Below the pieces are notes generated by a model. That model was not told the origin of the DNA. It was given only the letters and a program-made list of their open reading frames with translations, and did no database searches. Positions 8,961-16,543 of a stretch of DNA of 64,000 nucleotides are shown piece by piece (positions within the stretch are counted from its first letter, which is position 1; every line of letters begins with the position of its first letter). Source of the DNA: Saccharolobus caldissimus (GTDB lineage: Archaea > Thermoproteota > Thermoprotei_A > Sulfolobales > Sulfolobaceae); NCBI RefSeq assembly GCF_020886315.1, contig NZ_AP025226.1:620001-684000 (forward strand). Reading direction: 5' to 3'. Made by a program: the position numbers and the translations under genes.

Positions 8961-9448
8961 AAACTTTAAGTTGCACAGCTTATAAAAACCATAAAACAAA
9001 TTTGAGGCAATTGGCATTGGAAAATAAATTTCAGATGATCCTTGCTTCACTCGATAAAAATTTCATAATATGGTTAAACGAAAGAGTTTTGAAAGAAGAC
9101 GACCCTTCCCTAACTTCTATCGTAATTAATGAGGGAAACATTGAAGGGGCTATTTATTCTGCAATTTTAGATTTTGAAATAAATCGCAGTATAAGTAGGA
9201 GTCTGGCCGTGTTAGTACATCATCTTGTGATAGGACACCCTTTTGCAGATGGGAATAAAAGAACTGTGACAGCACTATTGATTACAATACTTTCTAAGTT
9301 ATATGAAAGGGATATAGCTATTGACGAAAGCTTAATGAACTCATTAATAACTACAATAGCTAAAATATCTAATGAACCGGAAAACGATGTAGATGAATTG
9401 CAGAGAATCATAGAAGAAATCATGAAAAGACTGACTAATCCTTATTGA
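8948..9448 (+). CDS. Fic/Doc-family protein
   Basis: Fic-domain protein (up to 166 aa) with the complete catalytic motif HPFADGNKRT (about residues 97-106). Fic enzymes usually transfer AMP from ATP to target hydroxyl groups, often as toxins. The target here is unknown. A segment INEGNIEGA upstream resembles the region where an inhibitory helix sits in self-inhibited Fic proteins, but I cannot confirm it. The start is uncertain: GTG 8948 lies inside an operator, and in-frame TTG codons at 9011 or 9017 after a gagg sequence are alternatives. Its 3' end overlaps a convergent 56-aa gene. Confidence 0.82.
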   Translation: MTHNKTLSCTAYKNHKTNLRQLALENKFQMILASLDKNFIIWLNERVLKEDDPSLTSIVINEGNIEGAIYSAILDFEINRSISRSLAVLVHHLVIGHPFADGNKRTVTALLITILSKLYERDIAIDESLMNSLITTIAKISNEPENDVDELQRIIEEIMKRLTNPY

Positions 9449-9605
9449 CCTCACGTTTAGCTACATAAAGTACTTTTCCATCAACCTTAAGCACTCCAGT
9501 TTTATCGAATTCCGCTAGGGCGTCCAAATACTTCTTATAGGCTTTTATAACAAACTCAGCCCTCTTGTATAAGTCATTCCTAATCTCTGAAATCTCATCC
9601 GTCAT
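9435..9605 (-). CDS. Small protein, 56 aa, candidate partner of the Fic protein
   Basis: An intact short frame starting MTDEISEIRNDLYK and ending REVNKD. The first ~30 residues would form a charged amphipathic helix; the rest has the short beta pattern GVLKVDGKVLYVAK. It lies 41 bp downstream of the winged-helix gene on the same strand, so the two are probably cotranscribed, and its last 14 bp overlap the end of the convergent Fic gene. Size and position fit an antitoxin or accessory DNA-binding protein, but this is inference; I recognise no family. Confidence 0.5.
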   Translation of the reverse strand: MTDEISEIRNDLYKRAEFVIKAYKKYLDALAEFDKTGVLKVDGKVLYVAKREVNKD

Positions 9606-9646
9606 TTTTACTCACTTATATATTTACTTTCTCCGTATAATAATAT

Positions 9647-9937
9647 TTACTCACTCTTCTCGATAAGCTCATAAATAGATTTTAAGTGTTGTGCTACCTC
9701 CTTACCCTTATCAGTTAGGTAAATCAGTCTCTTTCCTCTAGGTGGTTTTTCCTCCTTCTCCTCCTTTACTAACCCCATTTTAAGGAGCTTATCTACACTC
9801 TTAGTTATAGCGTTGGGGGATCTCTGCTTCGAAACCTTTTTTATTTCCTCTTCTAACTCTCTTATCCCTAACTTATCCTTATTTAATAAAGCTAATAAGA
9901 CATCTTGGTCGATTTCGTTAAGCCTTACTATATTCAT
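9647..9937 (-). CDS. MarR/ArsR-like winged-helix transcription regulator
   Basis: A 96-aa winged-helix protein. An N-terminal HTH (DQDVLLALLNKDKLGIRELE) is followed by the recognition-helix region PNAITKSVDKLLKMGLVKEE and a wing PPRGKRLIYLTDKGKEVAQHL. It has no ligand-binding domain. The promoter region (9937-10034) carries copies of the TGTTATGT/ACATAACA half-site also found in front of the Fic gene, so it probably represses itself, the divergent short gene at 10036 and the Fic gene. Confidence 0.8.
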   Translation of the reverse strand: MNIVRLNEIDQDVLLALLNKDKLGIRELEEEIKKVSKQRSPNAITKSVDKLLKMGLVKEEKEEKPPRGKRLIYLTDKGKEVAQHLKSIYELIEKSE

Positions 9938-10015
9938 GTTATGTGCAATCTAACTAATAACATAATAACGGCTTTTATTATGTTACATAACACTTATCAA
10001 ATAAATTTATATATT

Positions 10016-10034
10016 TGTTATTTGGAACATAACA
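10016..10034. promoter_or_regulatory. Palindromic operator between the divergent regulator genes
   Basis: An 8-3-8 palindrome tgttattt-gga-acataaca, one mismatch from the sites before the Fic gene. It lies between a TATA-like tttatata (about 10006-10013) and the ATG at 10036, covering the likely transcription start. A further half-site acataaca is at 9985-9992 and a left half tgttatgt begins at 9937, over the start of the minus-strand regulator. Confidence 0.55.
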
Positions 10035-10035
10035 C

Positions 10036-10179
10036 ATGATAAATATGTTAAAACAAAGGAGATACCTCTTGTTCAGTCCAGAGGGAGAAATACTGATTTT
10101 TTTGTACAAAAACCCAAGTTATCATAACATAGATGAGATATCCGAAAGTACTGGGATCCCAAGAAGCACCATATCTTAG
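10036..10179 (+). CDS. Short HTH protein or truncated regulator, 47 aa
   Basis: Frame MINMLKQRRYLLFSPEGEIL... to ...STGIPRSTIS-stop. The sequence LIFLYKNPSYHNIDEISESTGIPRSTIS is a typical first half of a winged-helix domain up to the recognition helix, then a TAG. It is probably a truncated relative of a regulator, since no wing follows in any obvious frame. The start fits a leaderless transcript (TATA about 28 bp upstream), and it is divergent from the MarR-like gene across the operator. Confidence 0.45.
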   Translation: MINMLKQRRYLLFSPEGEILIFLYKNPSYHNIDEISESTGIPRSTIS

Positions 10180-10912
10180 AAGATACCGCAATTACAGATG
10201 CTTTGTTGATCTCTTCAGTTTATTTCATAAGCATGAAATGATACATTGAGAATTTTTCAGTAATTAACATTTATTTCAACGTTATTCCCAAGCTTAAACC
10301 TTAATATCAGAAACCTTACATGCTACAGAATTCTCTAAATAGACCATACACGCTTAAGCCCAGAACTTGAGCTTAGCCTCAACCACTTGCCCTAACAGAC
10401 TTATATAAAACATATTAGTCAGATCTGTATTACACAGATCTGACTGGGGTATAGACCGTAACGCCTCTTGGGCTCAAAGCTCGGTTATTAGCTTGGCCCG
10501 CCTCTAACCGGAAGTTGGAAAAAAGCCCTAATAAAACATAAGGGGCGTTCAGTAATAAACCTTTCGGTCAAACTTCAAGCATAGTATTAGCTAAGATTGC
10601 CACGTGGGTCCTATATAAGTGCTTTGTGGAATTCTTCAGTTTTCTTAAAAGGAACGTATAGCTAACTTTTAACTCAACGCAAGATTTAGAATTTATTTAC
10701 TTCTTCTAGTCTAAGACCTAAGAAATTTCAACTAATCCATAAAGCAATAAGAGAGTCGTTATCAAATTACAAATGAACAAGTGAGCTTATGAAGGCATAA
10801 ATAATGTTATACTCTATAACGAATTACTTTGCGACATAATTTATAGCCTTAATATTTGCATTATCTTCCCTATCAAATAAATAAGTTGCATAAAATTAGA
10901 GAGGTAAAATTA
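10180..10912. other. 733-bp stretch without an intact gene
   Basis: No frame of convincing length or codon use is present on either strand. The central part (about 10370-10552) is richer in G+C and holds three hairpin-forming segments, annotated separately as an IS200/IS605-like right-end remnant. The flanks (10180-10370 and 10560-10912) are AT-rich with scattered stops and look like degraded sequence of the island, ending at tRNA-Ser. Confidence 0.6.
10370..10552 (+). mobile_element. Remnant right end of an IS200/IS605 (tnpB-type) element, possible omega-RNA scaffold
   Basis: Three hairpins occur in series: an 11-bp stem gtcagatctgt/acagatctgac with a 5-nt loop (10418-10444); a two-part stem gggc..aagct/agctt.gccc (10470-10499); and a short stem gccct..aggggc (10525-10546) followed by gttcag. 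Between the last two lies aaccggaagttgg. This order, ending in a GC hairpin and GTTCAG, resembles what I remember of right ends of Sulfolobales tnpB elements, whose transcripts act as guide scaffolds. No TnpB frame survives. The assignment is tentative. Confidence 0.35.
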
Positions 10913-11019
10913 CGCCGGGGGCGGGATTCGAACCCGCGTGCCCCATGGGGGCAGTAGGTCCCTCGTAGGTTAGCTGGAAGTCTCGAGCCTACCCCCTTAG
11001 ACCGCTCGGGCACCCCGGC
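10913..11019 (-). tRNA. tRNA-Ser (CGA), with intron
   Basis: On the minus strand the acceptor GCCGGGG (11019-11013) pairs with CCCCGGC (10920-10914), with discriminator G at 10913. The anticodon stem is GTAGG/CCTAC with loop C-T-CGA-G-A, giving anticodon CGA (Ser). The extra ~20 nt (ACTTCCAGC...GAGGG) sit after position 37, the canonical archaeal intron site. The long variable arm TGCCCC-CAT-GGGGCA, typical of serine tRNA, and the T arm GCGGG-TTCGAAT-CCCGC are clear. It closes the accessory island on the right. Confidence 0.93.
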
Positions 11020-11055
11020 TCTCTATGTTTTCTTAATTACTTCCAGGATTAAAAA

Positions 11056-11958
11056 TTACGCCGGAACATAAATAGGTTCTTTCTCCGTAGATATTTTATT
11101 TATTCTTTCAAACTCCTGACGGATATACTTAGGTAAACTAAAGGAGATCTGATGAGAATATCCGTCATAATATCTTAGTTTCCCCGCAATACGCTGCCTT
11201 ATTCTCTCGTCAATTTCGTCTTTAGATAACGATTCTGGACTAACTCCTCCGTATACAAAACCCCATAATCCATCAAATGAAGCCATGTAAGTGTAAGAAG
11301 CTGAAGCGCGTTTAAATACTTCCTTTACTGTATTATAAATTGTAACATAAACCTCTAAGGAGAACGAAGGAGATGTGGCTTGTGTAGCTATACCACCATT
11401 ATTATTTAATATCCTTTTTAATTTCTCATAAAATTCTTTAGTGTAAAGCTTATATGACGTAGAGTCCTTAATAGGGTCAGTTAGATCTAAAATTATCGCA
11501 TCATATTTCTCATTAGTTTCTTCAACAAATTTATATCCATCCCCTATAATTAATTTAGTTCTACTATCCTCAAATGCTCCTTGGTGCCATTCATGGAGGT
11601 ACTTTTTTGCAAAATTAATTACCTTCTCATCTATATCTACCATTGTTACTCTCCTTACACTTTTATGTTTTAGAACTTCTCTAAGAGTAGCCCCCTCTCC
11701 TCCTCCTAAAATTAAGATGTTACTAGGATTATCTAATGATAATAATAAGGGGTGAACTAATAACTCGTGATAAATATGCTCATCATATAACGTAGATTGT
11801 ACTTTACCATCTATAATTAGCCCTTTTCCAAATCTTTTAAATTCAACTAGCATTATATGCTGGTAACTAGATTTCTCCTCTGCTAATACTTTATCTATTA
11901 GATGTCCGTGAAATTCATATGGAGTCTGCCACTCTATTAACCAATGCCAACCTAACAT
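11056..11958 (-). CDS. speE: Polyamine aminopropyltransferase (spermidine synthase)
   Basis: Transfers aminopropyl groups from decarboxylated S-adenosylmethionine to a diamine or polyamine. The 300-aa sequence shows the nucleoside-binding loop [15 protein letters not shown], the acidic MVDIDEKVI, and the catalytic region [10 protein letters not shown]. The N-terminal domain ([17 protein letters not shown]) also fits. Archaeal members are often broad in substrate. The start ATG overlaps the rpl37e stop by one base (TAATG), so it is the last gene of the lsm-rpl37e-speE unit. Confidence 0.95.
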   Translation of the reverse strand: MLGWHWLIEWQTPYEFHGHLIDKVLAEEKSSYQHIMLVEFKRFGKGLIIDGKVQSTLYDEHIYHELLVHPLLLSLDNPSNILILGGGEGATLREVLKHKSVRRVTMVDIDEKVINFAKKYLHEWHQGAFEDSRTKLIIGDGYKFVEETNEKYDAIILDLTDPIKDSTSYKLYTKEFYEKLKRILNNNGGIATQATSPSFSLEVYVTIYNTVKEVFKRASASYTYMASFDGLWGFVYGGVSPESLSKDEIDERIRQRIAGKLRYYDGYSHQISFSLPKYIRQEFERINKISTEKEPIYVPA

Positions 11959-12143
11959 TACTTTAATCTAACCCCATTAACTTTTTTGTTTTGCCAGCTA
12001 TATCTTCTGATTTTCTTTGTCCTACCAAAACCACATGCTGCACAATAATGCTTACTCACATTATATGAATTTCTGCCACATCTCCTACAACGTATATGTG
12101 TTGGAGTCTTATTCATCTTACCAAAGGATGGAGTACCTTTCAA
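11958..12143 (-). CDS. rpl37e: Ribosomal protein eL37
   Basis: A 61-aa zinc-binding protein of the large ribosomal subunit. The two CxxC pairs are in RCRRCGRN and YCAACGFG, with the basic tail [12 protein letters not shown]. Length is normal for archaeal eL37. It is the middle gene of a tight minus-strand operon: 12 bp after lsm and overlapping speE by 1 bp. Pairing of lsm with rpl37e is a conserved archaeal arrangement. Confidence 0.96.
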   Translation of the reverse strand: MKGTPSFGKMNKTPTHIRCRRCGRNSYNVSKHYCAACGFGRTKKIRRYSWQNKKVNGVRLK

Positions 12144-12155
12144 TACAAGTCACCT

Positions 12156-12395
12156 TTATGACGTTTGCAATGGTGATATCAGAATTACATTATCTCCTCT
12201 TATTACTATAGTACCTAGCTTCTTTCCGCTTCCGTCGCTCTGTATTTCCTCTGAGTCAGATAGGACTAAATTCATATGTTGGTCATAACTTCTTAATATC
12301 CCTCTTACCTCTTTATTTCCCTTTAATTTTACTAACACCATATTATTTAAGGACTCCGCTAACACCTTGTGTGCAGTTTCTGCCAAAAAATTCAC
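12156..12395 (-). CDS. Sm-like archaeal protein (LSm)
   Basis: A 79-aa Sm-fold protein that would form a heptameric ring binding U-rich RNA. Sm1 motif: [20 protein letters not shown] with [11 protein letters not shown]. Sm2 motif: [16 protein letters not shown]. It heads the lsm-rpl37e-speE unit, which places an RNA chaperone with a ribosomal protein. Family assignment is clear; which of the several Sulfolobus Sm paralogues it is remains open. Confidence 0.94.
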   Translation of the reverse strand: MNFLAETAHKVLAESLNNMVLVKLKGNKEVRGILRSYDQHMNLVLSDSEEIQSDGSGKKLGTIVIRGDNVILISPLQTS

Positions 12396-12450
12396 CTATC
12401 AGAATCTCCATTTAACCAGATTTAAAAGTTAATCGAACAAATAAAAGGAG

Positions 12451-12541
12451 TCCCGCCGCGGGGACTTGAACCCCGGACCACCCGGTTTCTATTCCCCCTA
12501 TCTACAGCCGGGCGCTCTAAACCGGGCTGAGCTACGGCGGG
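12451..12541 (-). tRNA. tRNA-Tyr (GUA), with intron
   Basis: On the minus strand the acceptor CCCGCCG pairs with CGGCGGG, discriminator A at 12451. The anticodon stem CCCGG/CCGGG encloses C-T-GTA-G and then A, giving anticodon GUA (Tyr). About 15 nt (ATAGGGGGAATAGAA) are inserted after position 37, the canonical intron position. The T arm is GGGG-TTCAAGT-CCCC. It stands alone upstream of the integrated element. Confidence 0.93.
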
Positions 12542-12788
12542 TAGCTCTACGATGTTTAATATATAATTGTTCAAATATAAGTTTTATTCCCATTACTTCT
12601 AAGTGATTAACTACGTATTTTTATACATATTATTGTAAATATTTTATTTATTTATAATCATTAAAAGCACATAAATAATATTACTGAGAACTTTATATAT
12701 GTTTATAATTTATAGCATCATGTACTACAAATTTTCACATTTGTCTTAAATTAACGTTAAGGGATTTCTCTCAAATAAATATGAAAGC

Positions 12789-13619
<831 letters not shown>

Positions 13620-13708
13620 AACACGTCCAGATAATAACGACCATATTCGGAGTTATCGCGTAATCTACATCCCCATATGGAAAAGCTTAAATACCAGAAA
13701 ATCACTCG

Positions 13709-13726
13709 TCTATATGGGGATATAGA
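13709..13726. promoter_or_regulatory. Element operator motif over the start of the 80-aa gene
   Basis: A perfect palindrome tctatat-gggg-atataga ending on the A of the ATG at 13726. A TATA-like gcttaaata lies at about 13684-13692, so this site covers the predicted transcription start. Autoregulation by the encoded 80-aa protein is likely. Confidence 0.55.
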
Positions 13727-13968
13727 TGGTATGCGAATTCCTCCCCGTAGAATATAAAAAACGTTTATTGGAAATCGCAACAATAGACGATTTAATAGCG
13801 GTCGGTTATACTAAAAAATCGGCTTACTTAGCTAAAGAGAAAGGAATAATTAGCGACAAACGATGCGAAAAATTAGTTCGTGTTTTGGGCTATAGAGCTA
13901 AACCAGTATTAATAGACGCGTTACAAGAGTTCGCACGTCAGCTCAATTATTCCATATCCCCATATTAA
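13726..13968 (+). CDS. Small putative DNA-binding protein, 80 aa
   Basis: Not assigned to a named family. The middle section ATIDDLIAVGYTKKSAYLAKEKGIISDKRCEKL has the spacing of a helix-turn-helix, followed by a helical tail ALQEFARQLNYS. The gene is enclosed by copies of the ATCCCCATAT motif: one covers its start and one its stop. That makes it a good candidate for the repressor or copy-control protein of the element. The start codon fits leaderless transcription. Confidence 0.65.
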   Translation: MVCEFLPVEYKKRLLEIATIDDLIAVGYTKKSAYLAKEKGIISDKRCEKLVRVLGYRAKPVLIDALQEFARQLNYSISPY

Positions 13969-14022
13969 TCGTATCAGCTGTTCAGATTTCGCGAGAAAAA
14001 CGCAAAAATCAATGACTAAAAG

Positions 14023-14277
14023 TCAGACTTTTTCACACATTTCTTTCAGTTCTTCTAATGATTCTGGATATGCTCTCAACAACTTTTCTATCTTTTCATA
14101 AATTTCCGCCACTTCTTCGTGCGAAATTTTGAAATTATTCTCTTCATCAATCCCGCCAATTCTCTTTATGTAGAAGAACGCGACCCCATAAATGAAATCA
14201 TCATAGTATTCGAAAATTGTTTTCGCATCGTCAATTGCTTCCATTAATTTTTCACAATCGATTTTCATTTGAATCAT
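14023..14277 (-). CDS. Hypothetical protein of the element, 84 aa
   Basis: Unrecognised acidic protein. Three predicted helices: DCEKLMEAIDDAKTIFEYYDD, then YGVAFFYIKRIGG and HEEVAEIYEKIEKLLRAYPE. It has no cysteines and no basic DNA-binding surface that I can see. The start is ATG 14277 or ATG 14268 (MKIDCEKL). It is transcribed against the int(C) and 80-aa genes, and an AT-rich promoter-like region lies upstream at 14278-14330. Confidence 0.55.
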   Translation of the reverse strand: MIQMKIDCEKLMEAIDDAKTIFEYYDDFIYGVAFFYIKRIGGIDEENNFKISHEEVAEIYEKIEKLLRAYPESLEELKEMCEKV

Positions 14278-14495
14278 CTATAATCATATATAATATAATA
14301 TAAATGTATAATGTATCGATTCTCCTTCTTCATTCTGTAAATGAATAAATTGTATCGCAAACGAAAACATATTACGCCACGATTCTTTCTCTATTGAAAG
14401 AATTAATGTTCTTATGCCTCATCAACGTACCTCTTCTCGTCCCTTAAAGAAGAGAAATAAAAAAATAAAAATCTAATATGAACGCCACGCCTTTG
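14278..14495. other. Element intergenic region with two hairpins
   Basis: No gene is seen. It contains a perfect 8-bp stem attctttc/gaaagaat with a 6-nt loop (14382-14403) and a 7-bp stem ctcttct/agaagag with a 10-nt loop (about 14431-14454). The second lies just past the convergence side of the RHH gene end and could be a terminator or part of a replication origin; the sequence alone cannot decide. Confidence 0.4.
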
Positions 14496-14729
14496 CTATT
14501 TTTTCTGCTTTTGCAATTTTATCTTAAGTTGTAAATCTTTCTGCATTAATTCATTCAGAGCGTCTAGGAATTTATCACTATATATTGAAAGAACTAAGCG
14601 AATAAGCGTTGCTGTAGAAAGATTATATTTTTCAGCAAAATCATTAATGCGTTTATAAGTCTCTTCATCAACATAAACAGATATTTTCTTAAATTTAGTT
14701 TTCTTTTCACCGTTTTGCTTATTGAACAT
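14496..14729 (-). CDS. Ribbon-helix-helix (CopG-like) protein, 77 aa
   Basis: After a basic N-terminus (NGEKKTKFKK) come a beta strand ISVYVDEETYKRINDFAEKY and helices NLSTATLIRLVLSIYSDKFL, the pattern of CopG/Arc-type RHH DNA-binding dimers. The C-terminal tail is helical and lysine-rich (MQKDLQLKIKLQKQKK). Such proteins usually control plasmid copy number or antitoxin promoters. It is one of two RHH proteins in the element; the other is at 15938-16093. Confidence 0.75.
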   Translation of the reverse strand: MFNKQNGEKKTKFKKISVYVDEETYKRINDFAEKYNLSTATLIRLVLSIYSDKFLDALNELMQKDLQLKIKLQKQKK

Positions 14730-14894
14730 ATTTAAAAAACTGAATTTGGCTGTTTTAAATTTTTATTTTTCGATTATAAACGTCATAAAAAAGCACGATA
14801 AAATAGCGAAAATTTGAGGTAAAAAGAAGCAGAAAAAATGAGAAAGAAGAAAAAAGAAGTTTTATGAATCTTTGTGTGAGCGGGGGACCCAGAT

Positions 14895-15068
14895 TTACTG
14901 CTTTCTAACGCGTTTGTAGCATAGCGTAATTTCCCCGTCTTTTTGTTCTACGTTAAGAATAAAATCATCATCTGGTTTTATGCCTAACGAGTCCACTACA
15001 TCTTTAGGAATTAGTAAATAAAACGTATTATGCCCTGGTCTACCGCCTTTATAAACTCTTGGTTTCAT
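14895..15068 (-). CDS. AbrB/SpoVT-like DNA-binding protein, 57 aa
   Basis: A swapped-hairpin type sequence: NTFYLLIPKDVVDSLGIKPDDDFILNV followed by DGEITLCYKRV. The ATG at 15068 (MKPRVYK) is preferred; longer in-frame extensions would run through the promoter region and its operator repeats. It is divergent from the 15157-18897 operon, and two 19-bp repeats lie in the shared promoter, so it probably regulates both directions. Confidence 0.75.
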   Translation of the reverse strand: MKPRVYKGGRPGHNTFYLLIPKDVVDSLGIKPDDDFILNVEQKDGEITLCYKRVRKQ

Positions 15069-15070
15069 AA

Positions 15071-15154
15071 TGTATAATTGGCGTATGCATTTTATAAATT
15101 TATCGTGCGAAAAGCTTATAAATTCGTATGCTAAGTGTATAATTGGCGTATGCA
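15071..15154. promoter_or_regulatory. Divergent promoter with two 19-bp direct repeats
   Basis: TGTATAATTGGCGTATGCA occurs perfectly at 15071-15089 and 15136-15154 (65 bp apart), and a partial copy cgtatgc is at 15125-15131. Between the full copies are TATA-like sequences in both directions (tttataaattta and gcttataaatt). This is the likely control region for the AbrB-like gene on the left and the replication operon on the right. Confidence 0.6.
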
Positions 15155-15156
15155 AA

Positions 15157-15273
15157 ATGAACGCACAAATCCAATTCGGGGAAAATTGGGTTAAGGTAAA
15201 GAAATCGTTTTTTTCGGGAGACGCCCCGCTAAACGAAATCGTGAAAAACAAACCCGTGGTGAGGGAACTATGA
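15157..15273 (+). CDS. Small protein, 38 aa, first gene of the element operon
   Basis: Frame MNAQIQFGENWVKVKKS...VVREL. It is intact, starts three bases after the second 19-bp repeat and ends in ATGA, overlapping the start of the next gene. I recognise no domain; the length allows one small fold or a leader peptide. Support comes from the overlap and the promoter position. Confidence 0.45.
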   Translation: MNAQIQFGENWVKVKKSFFSGDAPLNEIVKNKPVVREL

Positions 15274-15539
15274 TAGACGCGAATAAAGTTCTCGCTCATT
15301 TAGAGTATATCCTAAATTCTAACAATCGAATGCTAGTGAACAAGAAGCAGATTGAGATAATATGGGCAGTTATGCCGTGGGAGAACACCGCTAAAGGTTT
15401 CGCTAAAATCGATAATACTATATTACCGCTTTATGTTGGCGTTTTCGATGACGTGGTCGAAGTAAAGATCGGTGATGTTGAATTCGAATTAAATGAAGAG
15501 ACAATAAAAACGGCACTGGAGGAGATTAAAAATGACTAA
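15270..15539 (+). CDS. Hypothetical protein of the element, 89 aa
   Basis: Unrecognised. A helical N-terminal half (VLAHLEYILNSNNRMLVNKKQIEIIWAV, quoted only as a description of two helices) is followed by a beta-rich half (TILPLYVGVFDDVVEVKIG). It overlaps the preceding gene by ATGA and the following C2H2 gene by 8 bp, so translation is coupled along the operon. Confidence 0.6.
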   Translation: MIDANKVLAHLEYILNSNNRMLVNKKQIEIIWAVMPWENTAKGFAKIDNTILPLYVGVFDDVVEVKIGDVEFELNEETIKTALEEIKND

Positions 15540-15642
15540 ACGAATGTATAAATGCAAGTTCTGCGGATTTACATCATTTGATTTAGACGAATTTCTATTT
15601 CACGTCAGAGAACACGAAATAGAAATGGGTGACGAATTATGA
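15532..15642 (+). CDS. C2H2 zinc-finger miniprotein, 36 aa
   Basis: A single classical finger fills nearly the whole protein: YKCKFCGFTSFDLDEFLFHV with ligands Cys8, Cys11, His24 and His28 (C-x2-C-x12-H-x3-H). Small C2H2 proteins are typical of Sulfolobales viruses and plasmids and usually bind DNA. It overlaps both neighbours (8 bp upstream, ATGA downstream). It is easily missed because of its size. Confidence 0.75.
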   Translation: MTKRMYKCKFCGFTSFDLDEFLFHVREHEIEMGDEL

Positions 15643-15902
15643 TAGTCCACGTTCACATTGATTATAAAGAATTAGAAGAGTTATGTGAGGCTGATGGAGA
15701 ATTCGCTTATTGCCGTGATTACGATAACGATATCGAAATAGAGTTAAAAGATATCGAATTTGATATGCAAGACTTGGAAGACATAGTAGATGAATATCTT
15801 GATGATATATTGAAGATATTAGCGAAATATTTCCGCAAAGACCCAAAAGTATACAAAAAATTAACTTTATTACAAGAAAAAAGCAATAATGAAAGCTTTT
15901 AA
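15639..15902 (+). CDS. Hypothetical acidic protein of the element, 87 aa
   Basis: Very acidic: the central region (ELEELCEADGEFAYCRDYDN, then IEIELKDIEFDMQDLEDIVD) contains few basic residues, which appear only in the C-terminal 25 residues. A DNA-mimic or protein-partner role is conceivable but not shown. It overlaps the C2H2 gene by ATGA and is followed 35 bp later by the second RHH gene. No known family is recognised. Confidence 0.6.
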   Translation: MIVHVHIDYKELEELCEADGEFAYCRDYDNDIEIELKDIEFDMQDLEDIVDEYLDDILKILAKYFRKDPKVYKKLTLLQEKSNNESF

Positions 15903-15937
15903 CAGATTTTTCACCTTTTTTAACAGGTGAAATCAAA

Positions 15938-16093
15938 ATGAAACAGAGAATCGCATTATTAATACGATTAAGAGAAGAAGATAAAAAACTGATAGAAGAA
16001 TTAGCTAAACGTTACGATATATCTGAGGCTGATATTGTTAGAATCGCATTAAAAGAATTTATAGAACGACATGAGGTGAAAGTCTCGTCATAA
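15938..16093 (+). CDS. Ribbon-helix-helix (CopG-like) protein, 51 aa
   Basis: A minimal RHH domain: strand RIALLIRLREEDKKLIEELA then helix DISEADIVRIALKEFIERH. The start ATG 15938 is preceded by aggtga, a ribosome-binding sequence. RHH proteins of this length in Sulfolobus plasmids repress the replication operon; here the gene sits inside that operon, upstream of the AAA+ ATPase. Confidence 0.75.
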   Translation: MKQRIALLIRLREEDKKLIEELAKRYDISEADIVRIALKEFIERHEVKVSS

Positions 16094-16135
16094 GGTATCC
16101 GTTTTTTTCGTTTCGTCATGTAATCGGAAAAAAAG

Positions 16136-16543
16136 GTGATAGAGGTGTCTAAATTCAACTATAAAAAATTCAATAATAAAGATAACGGTGTTTTTTTACG
16201 TATCGCGTCAGAGAAAGTAGTATTCAAAGCAGTAGGCGATTGGCATAAGACCAAGAGCCAATTTATAGCGGTACCTATCAAAATCTATGCGGGTGTGTTC
16301 AAAGACTTCAACGGCAAAAAGTATGATAATGGTAAAGGGACGTTACTGTTACCCGGTGTGATTGAGAACGATAAGGACTTTATGAAGGCGTTAGAGGACG
16401 GCAAAATTATCGGCGTAGTTTGTGAGAAGAAAGAGAAGGATGATAAGGTACTCTATTATCTTAACATGTACACGATAATCGAAAGCCCGGACGATATTGA
16501 AGATTTTATGAATGAAGAGGTGAAGAAAGATGGTGAAGATTGA
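16136..16543 (+). CDS. Hypothetical protein of the element, up to 135 aa
   Basis: Unrecognised, beta-rich with a lysine-rich surface (FLRIASEKVVFKAVGDWH, IAVPIKIYAGVFKDFNGKKY, VCEKKEKDDKVLYYLNMYT) and an acidic tail. The pattern resembles an OB-fold-like single-strand binding protein in replication operons, but I cannot establish this. The GTG at 16145 after ggtgat (16135-16140) is a better start than GTG 16136. Its end overlaps the ATPase start by 14 bp. Confidence 0.6.
   Translation: MIEVSKFNYKKFNNKDNGVFLRIASEKVVFKAVGDWHKTKSQFIAVPIKIYAGVFKDFNGKKYDNGKGTLLLPGVIENDKDFMKALEDGKIIGVVCEKKEKDDKVLYYLNMYTIIESPDDIEDFMNEEVKKDGED

Noticed and set aside
6355-10912. A second att copy of tRNA-Glu closing the left island
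   Set aside because: I looked for the tRNA-Glu 3' sequence elsewhere in the window and found none, so island boundaries cannot be defined as for the tRNA-Arg element.
15069-15299. N-terminal extension of the AbrB-like protein to 134 aa
   Set aside because: The extension would cover the divergent promoter, both 19-bp repeats and the start of the 38-aa gene; the ATG at 15068 gives a normal-length AbrB domain.
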